The notes: generated from the letters alone by a model not told the origin. Numbered from the stretch's first letter, positions 1 through 7,566 are shown. The stretch: 10,540 nucleotides of DNA from UBA3537 sp049889395 (GCA_049889395.1 JBMHDM010000021.1:1-10540), one strand, 5' to 3'. Numbers and translations: made by a program.

Positions 1-867
1 TTTTCTTTTTTAGAGACCCTTTCACCGCCTTATGTTCTCAAAGCCGATGGTTTGGCAGCCGGCAAAGGCGTTCTTATTATAGATAATCTTGAAGAAGCAA
101 AAACTGAACTAAAAAATATGTTGGTCGATTCCAAGTTTGGCGTCGCAAGTACCAAAGTTGTTATCGAAGAATTTTTGGACGGAATAGAATTAAGTTGCTT
201 TGTTCTAACGGATGGGATTCATTATAAAATTTTACCCACAGCTAAAGATTATAAACGAATTGGCGAGGGCGATACCGGCCTAAACACTGGTGGAATGGGT
301 GCCATTTCTCCAGTACCCTTTGCCAATGAGATTCTAATGGAAAAAATAGAAGACCGTATTGTAAAACCAACGATAGATGGTCTCAAAAAAGACCATTTAC
401 CATACAAAGGGTTTATTTTTATAGGACTCATAGTCGTTAATAACGAACCTCTTGTTATTGAATATAATGTACGTATGGGAGACCCAGAGACAGAAGTTGT
501 ATTACCACGAATAGATTCGGACCTGGTTGAACTTTTTTCAGCAGTGAACCAACAAACTTTAGATCAAATCAAATTGAAGGTCAATCCACAAACTGCCGCT
601 ACAGTTATGCTTGTTTCAGGAGGTTATCCAGAGGCTTATGAAAAAGGGGAAAAAATTACGGGATTTGACACTGTTGAAAATGCTTTAGTGTTTCATGCAG
701 GGGCTAAAAATAATTCTGGTAAAGTCATCACATCTGGAGGTCGGGTCATGGCCATAACAGCTTTCGGTGAAAACCACAAAGCGGCTCTAAAAAAATCCTA
801 CAACGAGATTTCTAAAATCGATTTTGAAGGCATGAATTATAGATCCGATATAGGATTCGATCTATAG
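1..867 (+). CDS. purD: Phosphoribosylamine--glycine ligase (GAR synthetase), 5'-truncated by window edge
   Basis: This enzyme joins glycine to 5-phosphoribosylamine with ATP, giving glycinamide ribonucleotide in the cytoplasmic de novo purine pathway. The reading frame is open from base 1, so the gene starts upstream of the window; 288 residues are visible, roughly the last two-thirds of a protein usually near 420-430 aa. Visible landmarks are the ATP-grasp segment KADGLAAGKG (visible residues 14-23), the glycine loop GGMGA (97-101) and the metal/ATP-binding signature EYNVRMGDPE (154-163), followed by the C-terminal PurD domain. The TTG at 52 lies inside the ATP-grasp motif and is not a start. 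The TAG stop at 865-867 lies next to the stop of the convergent DUF6341 gene, and a hairpin follows directly. The identification is secure; only the N-terminus and the promoter are unseen. Confidence 0.96.
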   Translation, partial: FSFLETLSPPYVLKADGLAAGKGVLIIDNLEEAKTELKNMLVDSKFGVASTKVVIEEFLDGIELSCFVLTDGIHYKILPTAKDYKRIGEGDTGLNTGGMGAISPVPFANEILMEKIEDRIVKPTIDGLKKDHLPYKGFIFIGLIVVNNEPLVIEYNVRMGDPETEVVLPRIDSDLVELFSAVNQQTLDQIKLKVNPQTAATVMLVSGGYPEAYEKGEKITGFDTVENALVFHAGAKNNSGKVITSGGRVMAITAFGENHKAALKKSYNEISKIDFEGMNYRSDIGFDL

Positions 868-1089
868 AAAAGAATGAGAGGAGATGCTTTTGTCCTCTTC
901 ATTATTGTCGTTAAAAATTTTAAGTTGAAGCATCCAATAGGTAAAGCTGACAACTAGAATAATCAAGAAAATCCAAGTGACCAAATTGGCCAACCACCAA
1001 TTGTCAAGTTCAACTTCTCTTAAAATATTGAAGGGTACAAAAAGCACAGTTTCGAAAAATTCTTGAATACCGTTAAAAAATTCTTTCAT
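862..1089 (-). CDS. Small single-pass membrane protein, DUF6341 family
   Basis: A 75-residue protein with an amphipathic, Phe-rich N-terminus (MKEFFNGIQEFFETVLFVPF), a paired tryptophan near residues 31-32, one clear hydrophobic helix at about 33-55 and a short acidic tail (NDNNEED). The layout matches the small DUF6341 family that I associate with Flavobacteriaceae; family membership is from memory and no function is known. Proteins of this kind sit next to purD in related genomes and have sometimes carried a wrong 'uracil phosphoribosyltransferase' label, but no catalytic motif of that enzyme is present. The gene is convergent with purD (6-nt overlap of the ends) and divergent from DUF6427. 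The ATG at 1089-1087 is the natural start, with an exact TAnnTTTG promoter motif about 63 bases upstream. Confidence 0.8.
   Translation of the reverse strand: MKEFFNGIQEFFETVLFVPFNILREVELDNWWLANLVTWIFLIILVVSFTYWMLQLKIFNDNNEEDKSISSHSFL
873..903. terminator. Stem-loop at the purD / DUF6341 convergent junction, possible bidirectional terminator
   Basis: Arms 873-882 (AATGAGAGGA) and 893-903 (TCCTCTTCATT) pair over ten base pairs with one unpaired T in the right arm, around a 10-nt loop. It begins five bases after the purD stop and lies inside the last codons of the minus-strand gene. Read on the minus strand it is followed by CTTTTC and the TAG stop, a short U-rich tail. Read on the plus strand the tail is weak. 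It may end transcription for one or both genes; this is inferred from structure only. Confidence 0.45.
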
Positions 1090-1109
1090 GGTCGTTAGTT
1101 AAACTATTC

Positions 1110-1131
1110 TCTTTTGCAATTGAGCAAAAGA
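1110..1131. repeat. Inverted repeat in the divergent DUF6341/DUF6427 promoter region
   Basis: TCTTTTGC (1110-1117) and GCAAAAGA (1124-1131) form a perfect 8-bp inverted repeat with a 6-nt spacer. It covers the likely -33 TTG of the DUF6427 promoter and falls in the predicted 5' leader of the DUF6341 transcript, 21 bases before its start codon. It could be an operator bound by a dimeric regulator or an RNA stem-loop; sequence alone does not distinguish these. Confidence 0.5.
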
Positions 1132-1146
1132 ATAAACTTATATTTA
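1114..1146 (+). promoter_or_regulatory. Possible promoter for DUF6427
   Basis: TTG at 1114-1116, a 22-base gap, then TATATTTA at 1139-1146, which matches TAnnTTTG except for the last base. Transcription would begin near 1153, about 20 nt before the ATG at 1173. The -33 element is embedded in the inverted repeat at 1110-1131. Confidence 0.4.
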
Positions 1147-1151
1147 CGCTA

Positions 1152-1182
1152 CAAAGATAATCAACTCCGTACATGATTACAA
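1152..1182 (-). promoter_or_regulatory. Bacteroidota-type promoter for DUF6341
   Basis: On the minus strand, TTG (1182-1180) is followed after 20 bases by TATCTTTG (1159-1152), an exact match to the -7 consensus TAnnTTTG. Transcription would start near 1146, giving a leader of about 55 nt to the ATG at 1089. The -33 element lies within the first codons of the divergent DUF6427 gene, so the two promoters are interlocked. Confidence 0.5.
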
Positions 1183-2120
1183 CATTTTTTAGAACATCTA
1201 AACCTCATCACTATTTTATTTTTTTATTTGTTCTTTTTAGCATGCACGTATTTCAAAGACTAGGATTATTAGGTCAAGAATTCCAGTGCCATAACTATGT
1301 CGTCGAAATAATAGATCTTTTCGCGTTGTTTGGGATATTATTTTTGGTTGTGTTCATCATTACAAAAAATAATCTCACTCAAAATAATAGTCTCGCAGCC
1401 GCTTATTTTTGTTTATTCACTGTATTGATCCCCGAAGTAATCTCAACACACGAAATTTTAGTTTCAAACCTTTTTGTGTTGATGGCCTACAGGCGAATAT
1501 TTAGTATGAGAACGGGGCTAAATTTAAAGAAAAAGTGTCTTGATGCGACACTTTGGCTGTGTGTTTCAGCGCTGTTTTATCCCTTAGCAATCCTATTTTT
1601 TGCTCCTCTTTTTTTAGCGATAATACAGTTTCAATCTGATAAATTAAAACATGTTTTGGTGGTAATTTTTGGCATTATTTCTATGGCTCTTTTGGCGTTT
1701 TTATCACATCAAATTTTTGAGACAACCCTGCCATGGGATGGTTTTTCAAAGCAAAGTATAGGGTTTGATTTTACGTCCTTCAAAGATTTGTTCTTATTGA
1801 CATCACTTGGGTTATTTGCCATACTATCGGCTTGGGCAATTTTTGCACTATTTAATGAGCGTATTTCTAAATCGAAATTCCGATTCACTTTCATCACATT
1901 GATTTTCATGTGTGTGATTGCCATAACAGTAGTATTAATTTCTAACCCAAAATCGCCTACACAGCTTCTTTTTATGTTGTTTCCCTTATCCGTTCTTTTT
2001 GCAAATATTTCTGAGATTAGCCAATTGAGATGGATCTCCGACATTATCATGATTATTTTAGTTCTGCTTACAGCCATGAGGTTGACTTTTAACATTCTAG
2101 ACCTTCATTTTCTTTACTAA
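1173..2120 (+). CDS. Polytopic inner-membrane protein, DUF6427 family
   Basis: A 315-residue, very hydrophobic protein with about nine predicted membrane helices (roughly residues 13-32, 45-64, 74-90, 124-152, 160-178, 204-227, 238-257, 263-280 and 288-308). The opening MITTFFRTSKPHHYFIF matches the typical start of the flavobacterial DUF6427 family, as I remember it. No catalytic motif is evident and the function is unknown. The overall layout resembles multi-spanning envelope or glycan-related proteins, and the gene precedes DUF4254 and a GT9 glycosyltransferase on the same strand, which hints at surface polysaccharide work but does not prove it. The start is ATG at 1173 with an AT-rich leader and no Shine-Dalgarno sequence. 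It is divergent from DUF6341. Only 35 bases separate its stop from the DUF4254 start. Confidence 0.85.
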   Translation: MITTFFRTSKPHHYFIFLFVLFSMHVFQRLGLLGQEFQCHNYVVEIIDLFALFGILFLVVFIITKNNLTQNNSLAAAYFCLFTVLIPEVISTHEILVSNLFVLMAYRRIFSMRTGLNLKKKCLDATLWLCVSALFYPLAILFFAPLFLAIIQFQSDKLKHVLVVIFGIISMALLAFLSHQIFETTLPWDGFSKQSIGFDFTSFKDLFLLTSLGLFAILSAWAIFALFNERISKSKFRFTFITLIFMCVIAITVVLISNPKSPTQLLFMLFPLSVLFANISEISQLRWISDIIMIILVLLTAMRLTFNILDLHFLY

Positions 2121-2129
2121 GATTTGCCT

Positions 2130-2137
2130 TATATTTG
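2130..2137 (+). promoter_or_regulatory. Promoter -7 element for DUF4254
   Basis: TATATTTG is an exact match to TAnnTTTG, 18 bases upstream of the ATG at 2156. The expected -33 region (about 2106-2112) is T-rich but has no clear TTG. A start near 2144 would give a leader of only about 12 nt, so DUF4254 and the glycosyltransferase are probably transcribed at least partly independently of DUF6427. Confidence 0.5.
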
Positions 2138-2155
2138 CGACATAATATAATCACT

Positions 2156-2764
2156 ATGTTTTCAAATAAGGCAAATACTATTTTTCAAGAGGCTATAACA
2201 ACCTACAAAGCATTAAACACAACCGATCAACCATTTGAAAATAAATTTGATAAAAATGAGGATGTCATTGCTCATCTTCTTTATCGAAAATGTTGGATTG
2301 ACACCGTACAGTGGGCCTATGAAGATATTATTCGAGACCCTAACATAGACCCTGTTAAAGCGTTGGATTTGAAACGAAAAATTGATGCTTCTAACCAAGA
2401 CAGAACCGACACGGTCGAATATATTGATAGCTATTTTTTAGATCTTTATAAAACTGTTGTCCCCAATAAAACTGCAAAAATTAACTCCGAAAGCCCCGCT
2501 TGGGCTATTGATCGTCTTTCTATTTTGGCTTTGAAAATATATCATATGCGCCTAGAGACTGTTCGTGAAGATGCCAGTGAAGCACACAAATTGGCTTGCC
2601 AAAATAAATTAAACACATTGTTGGAACAACGACAGGACCTCTCTACCGCCATTGACGATTTGCTAAACGATATCGCCAACGGCGATAAGTATATGAAAGT
2701 GTACAAGCAAATGAAAATGTACAACGATGATGAGCTCAACCCCGTATTAAGAGGGGTAAAATAG
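2156..2764 (+). CDS. DUF4254 domain protein, probable partner of glycosyltransferase
   Basis: A 202-residue soluble, mostly helical protein with no signal peptide or membrane helix. Three conserved blocks identify DUF4254: around residues 40-66 (HLLYRKCWIDTVQW, then EDIIRDPNIDP), 76-94 (IDASNQDRTDTVEYIDSYF) and 113-136 (SPAWAIDRLSILALKIYHMR). The density of invariant Asp, Arg, His and Trp suggests a binding or catalytic site, but the function is unknown. In Bacteroidota this family is repeatedly found beside GT9 glycosyltransferases (from memory), as here: the next gene starts 12 bases after this stop in the same frame. I chose ATG at 2156 over the upstream in-frame TTG at 2135 because that TTG forms part of the -7 promoter motif. 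Confidence 0.9.
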   Translation: MFSNKANTIFQEAITTYKALNTTDQPFENKFDKNEDVIAHLLYRKCWIDTVQWAYEDIIRDPNIDPVKALDLKRKIDASNQDRTDTVEYIDSYFLDLYKTVVPNKTAKINSESPAWAIDRLSILALKIYHMRLETVREDASEAHKLACQNKLNTLLEQRQDLSTAIDDLLNDIANGDKYMKVYKQMKMYNDDELNPVLRGVK

Positions 2765-2776
2765 AAGAATTCAAAT

Positions 2777-3793
2777 TTGCGCAACGCGAAGAATCACATA
2801 TTGGTCATTAGATTTTCGTCACTTGGCGACGTAGCTTTAGTTGTTCCAGTATTGACAGCGCTTCAAAAATTTCACCCCAATTGCAAACTAACGGTATTGA
2901 CCAAACCGGCTTTTGCGCCCTTATTTTCTCATTTAGAGGGCGTAACCGTAAAATCTATCGAATTAAATAAAAAATTTAAAGGGCTTGTAGGGCTGTGGAA
3001 ATTATCGCAATATATCAAGTCATTAAAAATAGATCACGCGGCAGATCTTCATTCTGTACTAAGAACAAAAATCCTTAGAGTGTTTTTACCGGGCATGAAA
3101 TGGGCCATTTTAGATAAAGGACGCTACAATAAAAAACAATTAATTTCAGGAAAGATATTTCAGCCACTAAAGCACACTTCAGAGCGGTATGCCGATGTTT
3201 TTCGTTCATTGGGCTATGACTTGTCCCTAGAAAATCTCGACCTAATAAATCCGAAAAGGCCAACCAACCGACTTCTTAGTTTTCTCAAACCGCTTGACAA
3301 ACCATTTGTTGGTGTAGCTCCTTTTGCGGCACACCGCTCAAAAATGTATCCTTTGGAAAAGATGAAACGAATTATTGATCATATTTCGTTGGAATATACT
3401 GTTTTGCTATTTGGAGCGGGACATTCGGAACGGCAAATTTTAGAAGAACTGGCGGCATCTAAATCAAATATAATTTCCTTGGCAGGCCAGTTTTCAATGG
3501 AAGAAGAGCTGACTATTATGGCTCAGCTTAAAGTGATGCTAGCTATGGATTCAGCTAATGCTCACATGGCCGCAATGGTAGGGACTCGGGTTGTTACATT
3601 GTGGGGAGTGACTCATCCTTATGCAGGCTTCAAGCCCTTTAATCAACCCCTTAAAAATTGTCTTGTCTCTGATCGCGATAAATTTCCAAAAATACCAACT
3701 TCAATTTACGGAAACCGCTATCCAAAAGGCTATGAATTCGCTATGGAAACTATCGCTGAGAACGATGTTATAAAAGCGATAGAATTAGCTTAG
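2777..3793 (+). CDS. Glycosyltransferase family 9 (heptosyltransferase-like)
   Basis: A 338-residue GT-B fold enzyme related to the LPS heptosyltransferases WaaC/WaaF, acting at the cytoplasmic face of the inner membrane to add a sugar to a lipid-linked glycan such as the LPS core. Seen: the N-terminal nucleotide-fold start ILVIRFSSLGDVALVVPVL (residues 8-26, with the Gly17-Asp18 pair), the domain linker GVAPFAAHRSKMYP (179-192), GAGHSERQ (213-220) and the donor-site motif DSANAHMAA (258-266) followed by LWG and a Pro (275-281). The sugar and acceptor cannot be read from sequence; 'heptosyltransferase' is a family name only. The start is TTG at 2777, the only start-type codon between the DUF4254 stop and the conserved first strand. 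Its TAG stop overlaps the convergent reductase stop by four bases. Confidence 0.92.
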   Translation: MRNAKNHILVIRFSSLGDVALVVPVLTALQKFHPNCKLTVLTKPAFAPLFSHLEGVTVKSIELNKKFKGLVGLWKLSQYIKSLKIDHAADLHSVLRTKILRVFLPGMKWAILDKGRYNKKQLISGKIFQPLKHTSERYADVFRSLGYDLSLENLDLINPKRPTNRLLSFLKPLDKPFVGVAPFAAHRSKMYPLEKMKRIIDHISLEYTVLLFGAGHSERQILEELAASKSNIISLAGQFSMEEELTIMAQLKVMLAMDSANAHMAAMVGTRVVTLWGVTHPYAGFKPFNQPLKNCLVSDRDKFPKIPTSIYGNRYPKGYEFAMETIAENDVIKAIELA

Positions 3794-4842
3794 ATATCAT
3801 CAAAATCGACATGAATTTTTGAGGCAGTTGGAACAGCTTGACAGCTAAGAACTAAGCCTTCTGCTACTTCACTATCGGTCAATACACTATTCTGTCGCAT
3901 TTCAGCAGTTCCTTCAGTAACCCTACAAATGCAACTGCTACACACCCCGCCTTGACAGGAATAAGGGACATCGATATCTTGTCTGAGAGCCGCTTCCAAA
4001 ATAGTTTGATTAGCCTCCATTTCAAATGATTCGACCTGGTCATCAACAAGAACGGAAACATTTACACGCCCATCTTTTTGAGCAACATTGGTTTCACTGA
4101 TTGTTTGAGACGATGTAAACAGTTCAAAGTTTATATCCTTTTCTGAAATACCTTTTTCTAACAGAACTGCTTTAACGGTGTGTATCATCCCTTCAGGCCC
4201 ACAGAGGAAAAACTTTGATGGGGCGTTGAGATTAATTGTGTTTTTTAAAATAAAATTGGTATTACCTTGGTCTATTCGGCCAAACAAGGCCTCATCTTCT
4301 TGAGATTGGCTAAATAAAAATTGAACCTGTAAGCGTGGATGGTGTGCTTTTTTTAGCGATAAAATGTCGTCATAAAAAATGGTTTGTTCTGGTGTTTTAT
4401 TTCCATACACGAGGATAAATTGTTGTGAATTATTTAGCTCCAAGGTTGTTTTAAGCAAACTCATTATGGGTGTAATTCCACTACCTGCTGCAAAACCAAC
4501 AATAACTTCTGAATTGTTGCTGGAATCTAAAGTAAAGCGCCCTTGAGGAGTTGCTACCTCTAGCGAATCACCAATTGTTAGCTTTGAGTTGGCATAAGTA
4601 GAAAACAAACCGTTTGGTATTTCTTTGATGGTAACGGTCAATTCGCCACTAGACGGGCTAGAGCTGATAGAATAATCTCGCCGTACTTCATTTCCATTAA
4701 TATTGGTTTTCAGAGTCAAGTATTGCCCAGCCTCAAAACAATATTGTGACCTTAGATTATCGGAAACTTCAAAACTTATACTGACAGCTTTAGAAGTTTC
4801 TCTTTTGATGTTGTTGATCTTTAGTGGGTGAAAAGTAGCCAT
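3790..4842 (-). CDS. PaaE-type ferredoxin--NAD(P)H reductase with fused [2Fe-2S] ferredoxin domain
   Basis: A 350-residue electron-transfer protein with three domains. A flavin-binding barrel occupies about residues 1-105, with RRDYS at 54-58, the RxYS flavin motif. The NAD(P)H-binding domain spans about 110-235, with AAGSGITP (118-125) and CGPEGM (214-219). A plant-type ferredoxin lies at about 258-350, with ligands C296, C301, C304 and C334 (Cx4Cx2Cx29C); C306 is an extra cysteine. It would pass electrons from NAD(P)H through flavin to the iron-sulfur cluster and on to an oxygenase, desaturase or similar partner. This is the architecture of PaaE of phenylacetyl-CoA epoxidase, but no paaABC genes are adjacent, so the partner is unknown and I assign no symbol. 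It stands alone on the minus strand and its stop overlaps that of the glycosyltransferase. It starts at ATG 4842. Confidence 0.93.
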   Translation of the reverse strand: MATFHPLKINNIKRETSKAVSISFEVSDNLRSQYCFEAGQYLTLKTNINGNEVRRDYSISSSPSSGELTVTIKEIPNGLFSTYANSKLTIGDSLEVATPQGRFTLDSSNNSEVIVGFAAGSGITPIMSLLKTTLELNNSQQFILVYGNKTPEQTIFYDDILSLKKAHHPRLQVQFLFSQSQEDEALFGRIDQGNTNFILKNTINLNAPSKFFLCGPEGMIHTVKAVLLEKGISEKDINFELFTSSQTISETNVAQKDGRVNVSVLVDDQVESFEMEANQTILEAALRQDIDVPYSCQGGVCSSCICRVTEGTAEMRQNSVLTDSEVAEGLVLSCQAVPTASKIHVDFDDI

Positions 4843-4856
4843 AATTCAATTTTATA

Positions 4857-4884
4857 CAAAAATAGCGAAGTTGATGTGTAACAA
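4857..4884 (-). promoter_or_regulatory. Promoter of the reductase gene, overlapping a small palindrome
   Basis: On the minus strand, TTG (4884-4882) is followed after 17 bases by TATTTTTG (4864-4857), an exact TAnnTTTG match, giving a leader of about 10 nt to the ATG at 4842. The -33 TTG lies inside a perfect 6+1+6 palindrome (TAACAA-C-TTGTTA, 4879-4891), a possible operator although AT-rich palindromes are common by chance. Confidence 0.45.
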
Positions 4885-4984
4885 CTTGTTAATAGTCCGC
4901 TAAAATTTTGAATTTTATGAGTTCCGTTCAATTGCTAAAAACAGATAAAAAATTAGATTTATTCAAAAAGATAAGTATTTTTAC

Positions 4985-4992
4985 AACCTTTG
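4985..4992 (+). promoter_or_regulatory. Weak candidate promoter -7 element for sprE
   Basis: AACCTTTG matches TAnnTTTG except for the first base and lies 49 bases before the TTG start at 5042. No clear TTG was found at the expected -33 distance. TATTTTTA at 4976-4983 is an alternative. The rest of the intergenic stretch (4885-5041) holds nothing else I can support. Confidence 0.3.
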
Positions 4993-5041
4993 CATAACAC
5001 GCAATGTTTTTTTCCGTTATAAGTCAATAAAATACCTCACT

Positions 5042-7555
5042 TTGAGAAATACGATTAGATACAGCCTAATTTTTATCGCAGCAACAGCTTTACTGTCCAG
5101 TTGCTCAAGAAAGAAAGATCGATTTCTGAATCGAAACTGGCATTCTCTAAATACGAAGTACAATGTATTATATAATGGAAATTTAGCGTTAGAAAACGGC
5201 TTAAAATCTATTGAATCTTCTTATAAAGATGATTATTGGAATATACTTCCTGTAGAGCGTTTGAGCGTCTCAGACCCATTTGAGATTAATACAAATAAAC
5301 CCAGCCCAGACTTTGATCGTGCAGAAGAAAAGGCGATTAAGGCCGTTCAAACTCATGGCATGAACATTAGAGGGAAGGAAAAAAATCCTCAAATCGATGA
5401 AGCTTATATCTTGTTGGGGAAATCGAGATATTACAGCGGTAGGTTTATTCCCGCATTAGAAGCATTTAATTATATTTTGTTCAAGTATCCTGGAAGTAGT
5501 CATATTAATTCAGCTAAAATCTGGCGCGCTAAAACCAATCTCCGACTGGATAATGACGCCATAGCTTTGGAGAATCTTAATAAATTATTAGCAAGAGAAG
5601 ACTTATCAAAAGACAACAGAGCTGATGCGTCTGCTACCTTGGCCCAACTGTATATCAGCAGAGGTGCTACGGATTCGGCTTTAGTCAATTTAAAATTGGC
5701 CAATGAATTAACGAGCGATCATGCACTTAAAGGACGACTCTACTTTATAGAAGGCCAATTATACAATCAAAAAGCAGAAAAAGATAGTGCTAATATGGCT
5801 TTTCAAAAAATAATTGACTTAAACAGAAAGGTTCCTCGAATCTATAGAGTTAATGCATTTTTGGAACAGATTAAAAATTTTGATTATAGAGAAGGAAATC
5901 TAGAAACCTTTCGTGAACATCTCGAAAGCATTGAAAATGACAGAGAAAACCGTCCCTTTCTGGATCGGATTTATCACTACATCGCCAATCACCACCTTGC
6001 TTTGGAGAACGATTCTATGGCCATAGATTATTTCAATAAATCTTTAAGGACAAACACGTCAGATACTTTTCTAAAAGCTAAAAACTACCATTCGATTGCA
6101 GACAAATATTTTGATGCATCAAGATACAGCCTTTCAGGAACCTATTATGATAGTACATTGGTCCATTATCAAAAAAACAGCAAACCATATCGCGCTGTAA
6201 AAAAGCGTTTGGACAATCTTCAGGATGTTATTTTTTATGAATCGATTGCTACAAACAACGACAGTATTCTTCGATTGACTGCCATGGATGATCAGGAGGC
6301 AGAATCTTATTTTAAAGACTTGATTGATCGGATGAAAGCTGCAAAAGCGCAAAAGAAACAGGCTCAATCAAAGCCATCATCGGGCTATCAATCAACTTAT
6401 GATAAACAAACTAAAGCAACGGGGTTTTATTTTTATCAATCATCAACTGTAGCCTATGGTAAAAACGAATTTAGAAATATTTGGGGCGACAGGCCTCTAG
6501 AAGACAACTGGCGCTGGTCTGATAAAATTATTATTGACAACGCCTCAAAAACCATCGCTCAGAACACAAGTGAAAATCAAGAAAACGAACAGCTTACTAC
6601 AGCTTACTACAGGAATCAAATTCCTTCAGATCCAAAAATCATTGACAGCATTACAAAGCAAAGAAACTACGCCTACTACCAACTGGGTTTGATTTATAAG
6701 AATAAATTTAAAGACTACCCAAGATCTCGTGAAAAGTTAGAATTTTTACAAAAACGAAATTTAGAAGAGCGGTTGCTACTTCCTGTCCAATATAACTTAT
6801 TTAAGGTTTACAACTTACTTCCCAATGAAGTGTTGGCCAATCAAATAAAACAGCGTGTTATTTCGGAACACCCCAATTCTAGGTATGCTCAAATTCTTCA
6901 AAATCCGACATCGATTTTGGATGCAGATAGTCAAGGTCCAGAAGCAAGGTATGAAATGCTATTCAAGTTGTTTTCAGAACATCAATTTGAACAAGTTATT
7001 GACGGGTGTGATATAGAAATTTCCAATTTTGAGGGGGAAGATATAGTGCCAAAGTTTGAACTTTTGAAAACCTCTGCTATGGGGCGACTGTATGGCTTTA
7101 ACTCCTATCAAAAAGGGCTAAATTATATTTCTTTAAATTACCCTAACAGCTTAGAGGGGAAACAAGCAGCAGATATTTTATTGGATCTAAACCAACGCCT
7201 TTCCAACCCAAGTTTTGATCAACAAAACACAAGCCAATCGTACAAAACTGTTTATGAATTTGATAAGACCGAAAAAGATCAAATGACTAATTTTGTGACT
7301 GCAATTTCGAAAGTCATTAATAGCGAGGAAGTACTACGTTTGAAAGTTTCTCAAGACGTTTACGATTTAAACACTACATTTGTAGTTGTTCATGGGTTAA
7401 AAAGCATTAATGGCGCAAAAGGATTTGCACAACTTTTGAAGATTGATAGCCCCGAGATTTTATCAAAACCCTCTTTTGCAATTTCGACTCAAAACTACAC
7501 CATTCTCCAAATTCACAAGAACTTAGAACAATATTTGGAATGGATTAAGAATTAA
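5042..7555 (+). CDS. sprE: Gliding motility / type IX secretion lipoprotein SprE (PorW homologue)
   Basis: An 837-residue lipoprotein. The signal peptide is residues 1-20 with lipobox LLSSC, so C21 would be acylated after signal peptidase II cleavage. The mature start RKKDRFLNRNWHSLNTKYN is characteristic of SprE/PorW. TPR-like helical repeats follow (clear at about 115-205, e.g. EAYILLGKSRYYSGRF then ALEAFNYILFKYPGSS, and again through the middle), then a low-complexity Lys/Gln/Ser stretch near 430-455 and a compact C-terminal domain. In Flavobacterium johnsoniae SprE is needed for gliding and T9SS secretion; P. gingivalis PorW is reported to contact the PorK/N ring, and related work places SprE with the translocon. 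The start is TTG at 5042, chosen because it gives a proper signal peptide. Bactofilin follows after 11 bases, so they are probably one operon. Confidence 0.93.
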   Translation: MRNTIRYSLIFIAATALLSSCSRKKDRFLNRNWHSLNTKYNVLYNGNLALENGLKSIESSYKDDYWNILPVERLSVSDPFEINTNKPSPDFDRAEEKAIKAVQTHGMNIRGKEKNPQIDEAYILLGKSRYYSGRFIPALEAFNYILFKYPGSSHINSAKIWRAKTNLRLDNDAIALENLNKLLAREDLSKDNRADASATLAQLYISRGATDSALVNLKLANELTSDHALKGRLYFIEGQLYNQKAEKDSANMAFQKIIDLNRKVPRIYRVNAFLEQIKNFDYREGNLETFREHLESIENDRENRPFLDRIYHYIANHHLALENDSMAIDYFNKSLRTNTSDTFLKAKNYHSIADKYFDASRYSLSGTYYDSTLVHYQKNSKPYRAVKKRLDNLQDVIFYESIATNNDSILRLTAMDDQEAESYFKDLIDRMKAAKAQKKQAQSKPSSGYQSTYDKQTKATGFYFYQSSTVAYGKNEFRNIWGDRPLEDNWRWSDKIIIDNASKTIAQNTSENQENEQLTTAYYRNQIPSDPKIIDSITKQRNYAYYQLGLIYKNKFKDYPRSREKLEFLQKRNLEERLLLPVQYNLFKVYNLLPNEVLANQIKQRVISEHPNSRYAQILQNPTSILDADSQGPEARYEMLFKLFSEHQFEQVIDGCDIEISNFEGEDIVPKFELLKTSAMGRLYGFNSYQKGLNYISLNYPNSLEGKQAADILLDLNQRLSNPSFDQQNTSQSYKTVYEFDKTEKDQMTNFVTAISKVINSEEVLRLKVSQDVYDLNTTFVVVHGLKSINGAKGFAQLLKIDSPEILSKPSFAISTQNYTILQIHKNLEQYLEWIKN
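6591..6610 (+). repeat. Tandem duplication of a 10-bp unit inside sprE
   Basis: AGCTTACTAC occurs twice in direct succession. Ten is not a multiple of three, so the two copies are read in different frames, and gain or loss of one copy would shift the reading frame of sprE at about residue 517-523. It may be chance or a slippage site. Confidence 0.7.
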
Positions 7556-7566
7556 AATTAAAGCGT

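Noticed and set aside
1709..2095. A 128-codon open frame on the minus strand opposite DUF6427
   Set aside because: It lies wholly antisense to a well-supported membrane protein, has no recognisable domain or promoter, and its composition looks like a reverse reading of hydrophobic codons.
3790..4842. Part of a phenylacetate degradation operon
   Set aside because: The reductase has PaaE architecture, but neighbours on both sides belong to other pathways and no paaABC, paaG or paaZ gene is present.
4917..4997. A 26-codon open frame starting ATG in the reductase-sprE intergenic region
   Set aside because: It is very short with no family resemblance and overlaps the region where the sprE promoter should lie; such frames occur by chance in AT-rich DNA.
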